Made by a program: the position numbers and the translations under genes. From positions 1 through 16,562 of the forward strand of contig CAZJAQ010000028.1 in NCBI GenBank assembly GCA_964544285.1: a stretch of 16,562 bases of DNA, in the 5' to 3' direction. Origin of the DNA: CAYGVX01 sp964544285. GTDB lineage: Archaea; Thermoproteota; Bathyarchaeia; Bathyarchaeales; SOJC01. Shown here piece by piece: positions 1 to 7,639 of this stretch. Every line of letters begins with the position of its first letter. Position 1 is the first letter of the stretch. The notes beneath the pieces were generated by a model, which was not told the origin of the DNA, made no database searches, and saw only the letters and a program-made list of their open reading frames with translations.

Positions 1-194
1 CAATTAGGGCTACTCCTACCTTTAGGGGCTTATGATTTCTCGGAGTCTTCGCTTAAAACCTTTCCCAACTCCCCCTTTTTTCTAAACAACGATCATATGC
101 ACACACGTTTAAGAAATTCCAAAATCGCCACGTCGACATTATAAGAAGAACAGAGAAATTTTCAGTGGGCTTAGTTCCCCTTCAGTGGTGGATA
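1..194. other. Left-edge stretch with no supported gene
   Basis: This stretch lies downstream of the propeller gene. On the minus strand the sequence just after its stop is pyrimidine-rich with T runs (about 145-165), which could serve as an archaeal transcription terminator. A short plus-strand frame is open from the left edge to a stop at 142-144, but its translation resembles no family I know and could be chance. I see no RNA gene or repeat here. Confidence 0.4.
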
Positions 195-1247
195 TTATTT
201 GGGAACAATAGCTATTTGTTTCTTTTTTGAAATCACTTCTACTAGGATTAGAGTGACTAAGGTAGAGCTCATCAGAACTGAGATAAACATTGCCGTAGAA
301 AACTCGGATACCCATTCTGCTCCAGTCCAGCGAATTATTGTTCCACCGTTGCCTACAGCCCAACCGTCGTTGGCGGTTACCATAGACACTGAGTAAAGAT
401 GTTCACCAGTAGGGCTTGTTTCGGTGTTCCATTGTAACCCGTCCCAGTGAACTATCGTTCCACCATCTCCGACTGCCCATCCGTCTTCTGAGCTAACCAT
501 AAAAACTGAGTTCAGAGTTTGCGTAATTGGACTTGATGAGTTGCTCCAATATGTTCCGTTCCAGCGAATCATTGCCGAATAACTGCCTACAGCCCATCCA
601 TCGCTGTCACTAACCATAAAAACCGAGTTCAAATTACGCGGTGTCGGATTCGTTACAGCATTCCAAGAAGTCCCATTCCAGTGGAATAATTCCCACTCCA
701 GATGAACATCTCCAGTTCCTACCGCCCAGCCGTCGTTACCAGTAACCATAAACACGGAACTGAGATGCTCATTAGTTGGAATAGTTGCAACATTCCATTG
801 TGTCCCGTTCCAACTAGCTATATGCCCATTTGAACCCACTGTCCATCCATCACTACCGCTAATCATAAACACGGAACTGAGATATGCGCTATGTATGGGA
901 CTTGCAACGTTGCTCCATTGAAAGCCATCCCAGTGAATTATCGTTCCCTGCTCGCCAACCGCCCATCCATTACTGGCGTTTACCATAAAAACCGATAGGA
1001 GCCCAAAAACTGTAGGGCTTGTAAAATTCTTCCACTGTGTCCCATTCCAACGGATTATTGTCCCGCCACTGCCAACCGCCCAACCGTCGTCAGTGCTAAC
1101 CATAAACACAGATCGGAGAGTCGCCTTTGTTGGGCTTGTCCAACTTAGGGAAACGGCTTCAGAAGATACGATAGGCACAGCCATGCAAAACAAAAGCATA
1201 GCAATAAGGCCTACCTTGAGAAAGCCTTTCAACACCCACCCCCTCAC
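195..1247 (-). CDS. Secreted, membrane-anchored seven-repeat beta-propeller protein
   Basis: The 350-residue protein has an N-terminal signal peptide (about residues 1-29, hydrophobic core LIAMLLFCMAVPIV). Seven tandem repeats of about 40 residues follow (43-318), each with the pattern L-x-SVFMV-x3-DGWAVG-x2-GTIIRWNG-x2-W. A single membrane segment (about 319-338) and a short lysine-rich tail close it. Seven copies fit one closed seven-bladed propeller, similar to YCF48/Hcf136-like or kelch-like surface proteins; the fold is inferred. Seven N-x-S/T sequons (four NGT, plus NFT, NAS and NSS) suggest glycosylation outside the cell. The GTG start at 1247 overlaps the upstream mutase stop by 4 nt, so translation is probably coupled. 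A GTG at 1235 or TTG at 1232, just after a GGGGGTG stretch, are alternative starts. Function is unknown; an adhesive or cell-envelope role is a guess. Confidence 0.85.
   Translation of the reverse strand: MRGWVLKGFLKVGLIAMLLFCMAVPIVSSEAVSLSWTSPTKATLRSVFMVSTDDGWAVGSGGTIIRWNGTQWKNFTSPTVFGLLSVFMVNASNGWAVGEQGTIIHWDGFQWSNVASPIHSAYLSSVFMISGSDGWTVGSNGHIASWNGTQWNVATIPTNEHLSSVFMVTGNDGWAVGTGDVHLEWELFHWNGTSWNAVTNPTPRNLNSVFMVSDSDGWAVGSYSAMIRWNGTYWSNSSSPITQTLNSVFMVSSEDGWAVGDGGTIVHWDGLQWNTETSPTGEHLYSVSMVTANDGWAVGNGGTIIRWTGAEWVSEFSTAMFISVLMSSTLVTLILVEVISKKKQIAIVPK
294..1121 (-). repeat. Seven tandem ~120-nt coding repeats (propeller blades)
   Basis: Seven consecutive copies of a roughly 120-nt unit encode the repeats of the propeller protein. 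Each copy carries the signature DGWAVG followed by a tryptophan-rich strand ending WNGTxW or WDGxQW. Copy 4 is slightly longer (extra residues around HLEWELF). The copies differ at the DNA level, so the array is old rather than freshly amplified. Confidence 0.85.
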
Positions 1248-2647
1248 TTTTTGCTTAGGGTTTTCCTTATAATATCTTGGAGTCTACGCTTATATTCTTT
1301 AACAAGCCTCGACGCTCTCTCCTTCGTTTTTGCTTCGGCGTAGAATCGGTATATAGGCTCGGTGCCGCTTGGTCTAATTAGAATGGAACTTTTATCTGGA
1401 AACCATATCTTTACGCCATCGATAGTCTCAGGCTTCAAGTGCTCCACTTCTGCAATCAGTTTCTCAAGCACCTGCTGCTTCTTCTCGTTTGGACATTCTA
1501 TCTTGTCCTTTGCAAGGAAATAACGAGGCAACTCGCCTAGTAGTCGGGATAGTTTTTTGCCAGTTTTCGCCATTATTTCCAAGATTAAGGCAACTGTCAT
1601 TGCGCCGTCACGCACTGGTTGATGAGGCCCATAGAATACGCCCCCGTTTTCTTCTCCCCCAAGCTTTGCCTTCAGCTTCTTCATTGCATATGAAACGACG
1701 GTGCTCCCTACTTTGGTCCAAACCAGCTTGCCGCCGTATTCTTCTGCAACGTCCTTGACTACTCGTGAAGAGCTCACGGGCGTGACAACAGTCTCTCCTG
1801 AATGTTTTTGCAGAAAGGCCTTCTCCACGAGGGCGAAGGTGCGGTCTCCCCACTGCACTTCTCCTTTTTCGTCCACGAAGATGGAGCGGTCTGCGTCTCC
1901 GTCGAAGGCCACTCCGAAATCTGCTCTCACAGCTTTCACCGTGGTTACTAGGTCTTGCAGGTTTTCAGGTCGGGGTTCGGAAGGTCTGTTAGGAAACGTC
2001 CCGTCGATGTTCGCGTTTACGGTGGTGACTCGGCAGTTTAACTCTCTGAGCAAGTAAGGTGTCACTAACCCACCTACACCATTGCCAGAGTCTACAACGA
2101 CGTGAAAATGCTTTTTTCCAATCTTTGTTGCGCCAACATGGCTTTTTATAGCTTCTTTGTATTCGTCCAAGATGTTTGGCAAAGCGTATGTCTGTCCAAT
2201 TCTTTTCCAGTCGACACGGTTCGCCTTGTTCTCAAAGAATATCTTCTCGATCTCCACCTCTTTTTGTCTTGAGATTTCGACGCCGTCTTTAGCCATCACT
2301 TTTATCCCGTTGTACTCTGGGGGGTTGTGAGATGCTGTGATCATAACGGCGCCGTCCATCTGATGATTCCTTACTGCGTATTGGATGCAAGGCGTGGGCG
2401 CCATTCCAGCATCGTAAACATCGCAGCCCGTGGAGACTAGTCCGCTCGTGACTGCGTTTGCGAGCATTATGTTGCTGACTCTGCCGTCGTACCCCAAGAG
2501 AATTTTGCCCTGCTCGAAGAAAGTGCCGATGGCTTCTCCGATTTTTATGGCGAGTTCTGGAGTCAGTTCTTCGTTAGCCACGCCACGGATGCCGTTTGTT
2601 CCAAACAATCGTCCAGATTTTTCCATCTTTTCACGTCTCTCCGTCAC
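1244..2647 (-). CDS. glmM: Phosphoglucosamine mutase-type phosphohexomutase
   Basis: This cytoplasmic alpha-D-phosphohexomutase of 467 residues interconverts sugar 6- and 1-phosphates. All four family motifs are visible: the phosphoserine loop TASHNPP (104-110, Ser106), the Mg-binding FDGDADR (248-254), the sugar-specificity loop GGEENGG (330-336) and the phosphate-binding RPSGTEP (425-431). The GGEENGG...RDGAMT form is the one I associate with archaeal phosphoglucosamine mutase rather than PMM/PGM; exact sugar preference remains an inference. The GTG start at 2647 overlaps the upstream pyrophosphorylase stop by 4 nt. An ATG at 2626, closer to the conserved RLFGTNGIRG start, is the alternative. 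It is the middle gene of a three-gene operon and would supply sugar-1-phosphate to the upstream gene product. Confidence 0.9.
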   Translation of the reverse strand: MTERREKMEKSGRLFGTNGIRGVANEELTPELAIKIGEAIGTFFEQGKILLGYDGRVSNIMLANAVTSGLVSTGCDVYDAGMAPTPCIQYAVRNHQMDGAVMITASHNPPEYNGIKVMAKDGVEISRQKEVEIEKIFFENKANRVDWKRIGQTYALPNILDEYKEAIKSHVGATKIGKKHFHVVVDSGNGVGGLVTPYLLRELNCRVTTVNANIDGTFPNRPSEPRPENLQDLVTTVKAVRADFGVAFDGDADRSIFVDEKGEVQWGDRTFALVEKAFLQKHSGETVVTPVSSSRVVKDVAEEYGGKLVWTKVGSTVVSYAMKKLKAKLGGEENGGVFYGPHQPVRDGAMTVALILEIMAKTGKKLSRLLGELPRYFLAKDKIECPNEKKQQVLEKLIAEVEHLKPETIDGVKIWFPDKSSILIRPSGTEPIYRFYAEAKTKERASRLVKEYKRRLQDIIRKTLSKK

Positions 2648-3771
2648 ATTACGTATGTGGGCTCAAGTATGCTCTCGGAGATTTCTTGCGAGGGACAGAC
2701 CTTGACGTTTTCGGTGAGGGTGACGTTGTCTTTAACTGTCGTGTTATCGCCTATTAAGCATCCCTTCCCAATTTTCACTTTTTTCCCGATGGTCACAGAC
2801 TCGCCTATTATTGCCCCCTCGATAGTTGTGAGGTCTGAGATTATACTCTGGGGCAGGATTATCGAATCTTTGATGCGTACTCTTTTACCTAAAGAAACTC
2901 TATTTCCGAGGGATACGTTGGGACCTACGATAGACCCTTCTTCTATCGTCACGTTGTCTCCAATGGCTACTGTTTCCTTAATCTTCACCCCTCTACCGAT
3001 TCTAGTCTTCGCGGGGTGACTGCCTGTTCCCATTCCTGCTTCAAGCCAAAGCCCATTAGCTTTGACATAGTCCTCTGGCTTTCCGACATCAATCCACAAG
3101 CCCTTAATCTCATGACCGAAAAGTTCACCTTCTTCTGCAAGCCTTGGAAATATATCCCGTTCTATGGAGCACCGTTTACGTACTGGGATATAGTTGAAGA
3201 TTTTTGGCTCGAAGACGTAGATGCCAGCGTTCACTAGATTGCTGGGCGCGTTTTTAAGCGGCTTTTCTACAAATCTCGTGATGTTTCTTTTCTTTGTCAG
3301 TTTCACAACGCCGTAGCGGCTTGGGTCTTCAACTCTAAAAAGCGCTACAGTCGCGATGCCCTTGTGCTTTCTGTGTTCTCGGACGATTTCTGAATAATCA
3401 GCGTTGGTCAGTATATCGCCGTTCAGCACGAAAAAAGGCTCCTTCTGTCCCAACAGCTTCTCAGCTTGTTTCACCGGTCCGCCTGTTCCCAAAGCTCCCT
3501 GCGAGGAGCGCGTCGCTTCAGAATTTTTTGGCGTTACGTCTTTAGAATAGTGCAGTCTTATCCCATGTTTTGACTTGCCGAAAGCTTGTTCAAGAGCGTC
3601 CGCCATGAAGTTTACTGCCAAAACCACCTCATCTATGCCGTTTGCCGCTAATCTTTCCAGCGTCAAGTCCAGAATCGGCTTGTTTGCTATCGGGAAGAGA
3701 AGTTTCGGTCTCGTGCAACTGAGGGGGCGCAGTCTTGTCCCGAATCCCCCAGCCAATATCAAAGCCTTCAA
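2644..3771 (-). CDS. Nucleotide-sugar pyrophosphorylase with left-handed beta-helix tail (GlmU/GMPP-like)
   Basis: This 375-residue enzyme is expected to join a sugar-1-phosphate to an NTP. The N-terminal nucleotidyltransferase domain (1-about 240) has the signature LAGGFGTRLRPL (6-17), the sugar/phosphate lysine context RPKLLFP, the metal site NGDI (117-120), VEKP (168-171) and NAGIYVF (181-187). Residues 255-360 are hexapeptide repeats with IG/VG-x4-I spacing that form a left-handed beta-helix, as in bifunctional GlmU-like enzymes. The core reads closest to mannose-1-phosphate guanylyltransferase, for example the SIE-x3-FP and WIDVGKP segments, while the glmM partner argues for UDP-GlcNAc synthesis. 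An insertion of roughly ten residues precedes LGTGGP (94-99). The TTG start at 3771 is supported by GGAGG at 3781-3785. TATA-like GTATAAC lies at 3805-3811. Confidence 0.85.
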   Translation of the reverse strand: MKALILAGGFGTRLRPLSCTRPKLLFPIANKPILDLTLERLAANGIDEVVLAVNFMADALEQAFGKSKHGIRLHYSKDVTPKNSEATRSSQGALGTGGPVKQAEKLLGQKEPFFVLNGDILTNADYSEIVREHRKHKGIATVALFRVEDPSRYGVVKLTKKRNITRFVEKPLKNAPSNLVNAGIYVFEPKIFNYIPVRKRCSIERDIFPRLAEEGELFGHEIKGLWIDVGKPEDYVKANGLWLEAGMGTGSHPAKTRIGRGVKIKETVAIGDNVTIEEGSIVGPNVSLGNRVSLGKRVRIKDSIILPQSIISDLTTIEGAIIGESVTIGKKVKIGKGCLIGDNTTVKDNVTLTENVKVCPSQEISESILEPTYVM

Positions 3772-3780
3772 CGTCAGCGA

Positions 3781-3785
3781 CCTCC
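3781..3785 (-). promoter_or_regulatory. Shine-Dalgarno GGAGG deciding a TTG start
   Basis: Read on the minus strand, GGAGG lies 9 nt before the TTG codon at 3771-3769. No ATG sits at a suitable distance, and the protein begins directly with the conserved MKALILAGG segment. The site therefore decides the non-ATG start of the operon's first gene. Confidence 0.65.
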
Positions 3786-3870
3786 GAGTAGGGAATTAGA
3801 TTCTGTTATACTTGACTAAAAACTTTGTCAGAACATCGAACAGGCTTACTATGCTAACTTAAAATGCTTA

Positions 3871-3880
3871 ATGCATGCAT
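3871..3880. promoter_or_regulatory. Perfect 10-bp palindrome in GNAT promoter region
   Basis: ATGCATGCAT is its own reverse complement. It sits between a TATA-like CTTAAAAT (3858-3865) and the predicted transcription start of the downstream acetyltransferase gene, a place where a repressor could act. Short palindromes of this kind also occur by chance, so the role is speculative. Confidence 0.25.
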
Positions 3881-3915
3881 GAAACCATAGTGACAGCAGA
3901 GAGAAGTGAAACTCG

Positions 3916-4497
3916 TTGTTGGATGCAGAGAACGTACGCTTCGAAGACTTGCGCCCACGCCATTGGCCCGACATCGAACGGCTTTTTGGTCCCAATGGAG
4001 CCTGTGGAGGCTGCTGGTGCATGTGCTGGCGCACAGAAAGCTACAAAGCTTGGTTGAGCATCAAGGGCGCTGGCGCAAAAAAGGCGTTCGAGGAGCTCGT
4101 GCAGAAAGGCAAGGCGCATGGCATACTAGCCTTTGCCCGAGACGAACCTGTAGGGTGGTGCTCGATTGGACCAAGAAAAGACTTCCCCGTATTAAAGAAT
4201 AGTAAGGCGTACAAACGGGATGATGCTGAGGACGTTTGGTCTGTAACCTGTTTCTTCATCCACCGCAAGTGGCGTCGCAAAGGACTATCTCGCGGGTTGC
4301 TGAAGGCGACTGTTGAAGCGATGCGGAAGCGGGGAGTCAAAATAGTCGAGGCTTATCCTGTGACCACGACCAAGGATGGGCGCAAAGTGAGCTCGAGCAT
4401 GGCTTGGACTGGACCGCTGAAGATTTTTGAAGAACTAGGGTTCGAAACTGTTCAGGCAACTAACCCGCTGAGACCCTTGGTCAGACTGGAGCTTTAG
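3916..4497 (+). CDS. GNAT-family N-acetyltransferase with Cys-rich N-terminal motif
   Basis: This 193-residue predicted acetyl-CoA-dependent N-acetyltransferase has an unknown substrate. The N-terminal region has the cysteine cluster CGGCWCMCW (30-38), a hallmark of a widespread but uncharacterised GNAT subgroup in bacteria and archaea (family recalled, not searched). The central GNAT fold includes VTCFFIHRKWRRKGLSRGLL (110-129), which contains the acetyl-CoA-binding loop; the usual final G/A of the Q/R-x2-G-x-G/A motif is Ser here. The C-terminal MAWTGPLKIFEELGFE (162-177) is typical of the fold's last strands. The start is TTG at 3916, with an adjacent TTG at 3919; a weak GTGA lies upstream at 3907-3910. 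It is transcribed divergently from the sugar operon and convergently with guaA, with a 28-nt gap. Confidence 0.85.
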   Translation: MLDAENVRFEDLRPRHWPDIERLFGPNGACGGCWCMCWRTESYKAWLSIKGAGAKKAFEELVQKGKAHGILAFARDEPVGWCSIGPRKDFPVLKNSKAYKRDDAEDVWSVTCFFIHRKWRRKGLSRGLLKATVEAMRKRGVKIVEAYPVTTTKDGRKVSSSMAWTGPLKIFEELGFETVQATNPLRPLVRLEL

Positions 4498-4525
4498 GCA
4501 CAACTCATTGAAGCCAATGTGGTTT

Positions 4526-6070
4526 TCATTCCCATTCTATCGTTGCGGGCGGCTTGTGTGTAATGTCATAGACTACTCTGGTCACTTCGGGTATCTCGTT
4601 CGTTATTCTTGACGAGATTCTCTCCAGAACTTCATAGGGAACTCTTGCGAAGCTGGCTGTCATGGCTTCTCTGCTCTCAACAACTCTCACAGCGACCATG
4701 CAACCATAAGCCCGTGCATCTCCCTTGACCCCCGTGCTTTTAGTATCTGCCAAAACCGCGAAATACTGCCACACCCCATCTTTCAAGCCAGCCCGTTCAA
4801 TCTCGTCGGTGACGATTCTATCTGCTTTTCTCAAGATGTTCAACTTTTCTTCTGTGACCTCGCTCACGATTCTCACAGCCAAACCGGGTCCAGGAAAAGG
4901 CTGCCTCTTGACAATCTCATCGGGTAATCCCAATTTTTCTGCGACTTTGCGCACTTCGTCTTTGTACAAATCCCTTAAGGGCTCGACAACAGCCTTGAAC
5001 TCCATTCTCGTGGGCAAGCCAGCCACATTGTGATGCGTCTTTATCTTGTCTGAAAACTTTCGAAACCCAGACTCAATTCTGTCGGGGTAGATTGTTCCCT
5101 GCAAAAGATATTGTGCACCGACTTTTCTCGCTTCTTCTTCGAAGACTCGGACAAACTCCTCTCCGATAATCTTGCGTTTCTGTTCGGGGTTAACTATGCC
5201 CTTAAGCCTTTGCAAGAATCTTTGCCGAGCGTAGACGGTTATGAAGTTAATGTCATATTTTTGGAACGTGTTCTTGACGAATTCTGGTTCGTTTTCCCGC
5301 ATAAAACCATGGTCGACGAATACGGCGGTCAGGTTTCTATCCACAGCTTTGGCTGCTAGAGCCGTTGCAGTGCTGGAGTCTATGCCCCCACTCAACGCAA
5401 CTATTACTCTTCCTTCATCTATCGTTTTTTTGGTCTCATCCACTGCTTTCGTTATAAAGTCTTCCATAGTCCAGTTCGGCTGGCATCGGCACACCTCGAA
5501 GAGAAAAATTTTCAGCATTTTGTCTCCGTTCTCGGTATGAAGAACCTCAGGATGCCACTGCATCCCATAAATGGGGTGTTTCTTGTGGCGGAAGGCGGCG
5601 ACTGGACAGTTTTCAGTGTGGGCTAAGGCTTCGTACTCGTTTGGTAGGTTGTACACGGTGTCGCTGTGGCTCATCCACACCTTCTCCCGACTGCTTAATC
5701 CTCTCAGCACACCTGCAGGCTTGTCTATTGTTGCGTAGGCGATGCCGAATTCTTTCTTCTCTGCAGGCTTGACTAATCCTCCAGCAATGTAAGCAATCAG
5801 CTGATGACCATAACACAAGCCCAAAACTGGCAAACTCAAATCCAAGATTCCAGAGTCAATCTTCAGGGCGTTTGGTTCAAAAACGCTCTGAGGACCCCCA
5901 GACAAAACTAGTCCCTTAACGTTAACCTTCTTCTGCCACTCGTCTATCTCGGCAGGCGATACGTCGTGGGAAACGATTTCGGAGTAAACACTATTTTCCC
6001 TTATCCGTCTCGCTATTAGGTGGCAGTATTGGCCTCCGAAGTCTAAGACGAGAACTGTGTCAACTCGCAT
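4526..6070 (-). CDS. guaA: GMP synthase (glutamine-hydrolysing), fused form
   Basis: This 514-residue enzyme converts XMP to GMP using ATP and glutamine-derived ammonia, the last step of GMP synthesis. The class I glutamine amidotransferase domain occupies residues 1-195, with nucleophile Cys86 in GLCYGHQ and the His173/Glu175 pair in QWHPEV. The ATP pyrophosphatase domain follows, with the PP-loop SGGIDSS (227-233). The C-terminal dimerisation domain ends in the typical RVVYDITHKPPATIEWE. Length matches the usual fused enzyme; many euryarchaea instead split it into two genes. The start is ATG at 6070, with a GGAATCGGT-like stretch just upstream. It lies 55 nt downstream of glnA on the same strand and is probably co-transcribed, so the glutamine maker and a glutamine consumer sit together. 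Confidence 0.97.
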   Translation of the reverse strand: MRVDTVLVLDFGGQYCHLIARRIRENSVYSEIVSHDVSPAEIDEWQKKVNVKGLVLSGGPQSVFEPNALKIDSGILDLSLPVLGLCYGHQLIAYIAGGLVKPAEKKEFGIAYATIDKPAGVLRGLSSREKVWMSHSDTVYNLPNEYEALAHTENCPVAAFRHKKHPIYGMQWHPEVLHTENGDKMLKIFLFEVCRCQPNWTMEDFITKAVDETKKTIDEGRVIVALSGGIDSSTATALAAKAVDRNLTAVFVDHGFMRENEPEFVKNTFQKYDINFITVYARQRFLQRLKGIVNPEQKRKIIGEEFVRVFEEEARKVGAQYLLQGTIYPDRIESGFRKFSDKIKTHHNVAGLPTRMEFKAVVEPLRDLYKDEVRKVAEKLGLPDEIVKRQPFPGPGLAVRIVSEVTEEKLNILRKADRIVTDEIERAGLKDGVWQYFAVLADTKSTGVKGDARAYGCMVAVRVVESREAMTASFARVPYEVLERISSRITNEIPEVTRVVYDITHKPPATIEWE

Positions 6071-6125
6071 ACCGATTCCTTTCTTTTGAGTAGTGAGAAG
6101 GGCTTGTTTACTTTACTGTTGCGGT

Positions 6126-7499
6126 TTAGGCGAAAAGGTATTTCTCGATCTCCCATGGCGTGACTTCTGCGGCTTCTGGGGGCATGTGGCTTTCGTATTC
6201 TTCCCATTCCCTCGTCTTAAGCTCTACGTAGGTTTGCGCGTTTTCTTTGCCTATGGCTCGTATGCATACGTCGTCGCTTTCCCACTCGTCCAATGCTTCT
6301 TTCAGAGAGGCGGGCAGCTTCGCTATGCCCAACTTTCTGCGTTCGGCTTCGGTTAGATGATACGTGTTCGCTTCTACTGGGTTGCCTGGGTCTATTTTTC
6401 GTTTTATTCCGTCCATACCGGCTTCGAGGAGGGCTAGGTAGGCTAGGTAAGGGTTGCAGAGAGGGTCGGGGCATCTGAACTCTATCCGTGTCTCGTTCTC
6501 TTCGCCTAGGAAGTTTTCGGGTATGCGTAAGAGTGCAGAGCGGTTGCTTCTGCTCCACGCCAAGTAGACCGGAGCTTCGTATCCTGGCAACAATCGTTTG
6601 TAGCTGTTAACAGTCGGTGCGACGATTGCAGCCAGCGCCCTTGCGTGGGTGAGTAGCCCGCCTATGAAGTATCGGCATGTTTGGCTGATTTTTGCATACC
6701 CGTCTTCGTCGTGGAACATGTTTCTGTTCTTGTTAAACAGGCTTAGGTGGACGTGCATGCCGCTTCCAGCTTTGCCTCTCCAAGGCTTGGGCATGTAAGT
6801 CGCTGTCCAACCGTATTTTTTGTGAGCGATGGCTTTGGAAATGTACTTGTATTTTGCGATGTTGTCTGCCGTGGCGGTTGGGCTTGAGTATTTGAAGGTG
6901 ATTTCGTTCTGAGCAGAACCGACCTCGTGATGTTGCCTTTCAACTTGCATTCCCAACTCTGTCAGTGCGTCGCATAGGTCCATGCGGTACTGCTCTGTCA
7001 AGTCTCGGCCTGGGAGGATGTCGAAGTATCGGGGGTTTTCTCGGATGTGATTTTCCACGGGTTCCACGGTGCTGTCTTGAGTTTTGACCAGGTAGAATTC
7101 GAGTTCTGCCGCCGCAGTCGGGGTGTAGCCCATTTCTTGAAGTTTTCGGGTGTATTCTTGAAGCATGTACCGAGAGTCGCCTACGTGGGGGTTGCCGTTG
7201 GGCCATCTAATCTTGCATATCGTCGTGGCGACGTTGTGGTCGTATACGTAGTGGGGTAGCATGGCGAGGGTTGCCGGGTCTGGCTGCATTATCATGTCGC
7301 TTCTTTCTATGGAAGTGATGCTTTGGATGCTGGAACCGTCGAAGCCGACGCCGTGGAGAAGCGCCTTTTCCATCTCGGCAGAGGGTATTGTTCTTCCCCT
7401 GAAGCTTCCCAGAAGGTCGGTGAAGTGGAGAAGGATGTATTGGGTTTTGTGTGCTCTCAAGGTTTTGATGCAGTCTTGCGCTTCTTCTTTGAAGGCCAT
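6126..7499 (-). CDS. glnA: Glutamine synthetase type I
   Basis: This 457-residue enzyme makes glutamine from glutamate, ammonia and ATP as a cytoplasmic dodecamer. Motifs in order: DGSSI (54-58), metal ligands in AELEFYL (131-137), HHEVGSAQNEI (190-200), GSGMHVHLS (245-253), NSYKRLLPGYEAP (298-310), NRSALLRIP (319-327) and RIEFRCPDP (338-346). The adenylylation loop with the NLY(D) tyrosine of beta-type enzymes is absent (NTYHLTEAERRK at 378-389 takes its place), so adenylylation is unlikely. The arginine of Bacillus-type enzymes that gives glutamine feedback inhibition (FVRIEESDM) aligns with Ser63 in SIERSDM, by my manual alignment. The start is ATG at 7499, with no strong ribosome site. 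The divergent Lrp gene and an inverted repeat in the promoter suggest transcriptional control. Confidence 0.96.
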   Translation of the reverse strand: MAFKEEAQDCIKTLRAHKTQYILLHFTDLLGSFRGRTIPSAEMEKALLHGVGFDGSSIQSITSIERSDMIMQPDPATLAMLPHYVYDHNVATTICKIRWPNGNPHVGDSRYMLQEYTRKLQEMGYTPTAAAELEFYLVKTQDSTVEPVENHIRENPRYFDILPGRDLTEQYRMDLCDALTELGMQVERQHHEVGSAQNEITFKYSSPTATADNIAKYKYISKAIAHKKYGWTATYMPKPWRGKAGSGMHVHLSLFNKNRNMFHDEDGYAKISQTCRYFIGGLLTHARALAAIVAPTVNSYKRLLPGYEAPVYLAWSRSNRSALLRIPENFLGEENETRIEFRCPDPLCNPYLAYLALLEAGMDGIKRKIDPGNPVEANTYHLTEAERRKLGIAKLPASLKEALDEWESDDVCIRAIGKENAQTYVELKTREWEEYESHMPPEAAEVTPWEIEKYLFA

Positions 7500-7530
7500 T
7501 CGAGGGATTCCCGCGCCATCTGTTTATGAA

Positions 7531-7550
7531 GCTTCTTATTTGTTAGAAGC
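7531..7550. promoter_or_regulatory. Inverted repeat between glnA and Lrp gene, candidate operator
   Basis: GCTTCT at 7531-7536 and AGAAGC at 7545-7550 form a 6-bp inverted repeat with an 8-bp spacer; the left arm also lies in the self-palindrome GAAGCTTC (7529-7536). The repeat covers the predicted glnA transcription start, just downstream of a TATA-like AGTTAAATG (about 7549-7557, minus strand). Binding by the divergent Lrp protein would then block glnA. Operator function is inferred from position and symmetry only. Confidence 0.45.
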
Positions 7551-7583
7551 ATTTAACTTTTTTTGGAGATTTTCTAGACAAAT

Positions 7584-7593
7584 GTTTTATTAG
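7584..7593 (+). promoter_or_regulatory. TATA-like box for the Lrp/AsnC gene
   Basis: The A/T-rich GTTTTATTAG lies about 50 nt before the GTG start. Transcription would begin near 7612 and leave a short leader that holds the strong GGAGGTG ribosome site at 7627-7633. Confidence 0.35.
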
Positions 7594-7639
7594 ACACTTG
7601 TTGTATTGTGTGTTTGTAAGGGTTTGGAGGTGTGTTTGG

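Noticed and set aside
53..139. 28-codon minus-strand frame with ATG at 139
   Set aside because: Composition is tryptophan/arginine-rich and irregular, there is no convincing ribosome site, and it lies in a probable terminator region.
1..144. Plus-strand frame open from the left edge to a stop at 142-144
   Set aside because: About 47 residues with no recognisable motif and no start in view; it cannot be told apart from chance at the window edge.
1701..2057. 118-codon plus-strand frame opposite the mutase gene
   Set aside because: Shadow of the well-supported glmM-type gene with all family motifs; its translation shows no domain.
7598..7639. Longer Lrp start 14 codons upstream
   Set aside because: GGAGGTG lies 6 nt before GTG 7640, and the family begins at the IDETD segment.
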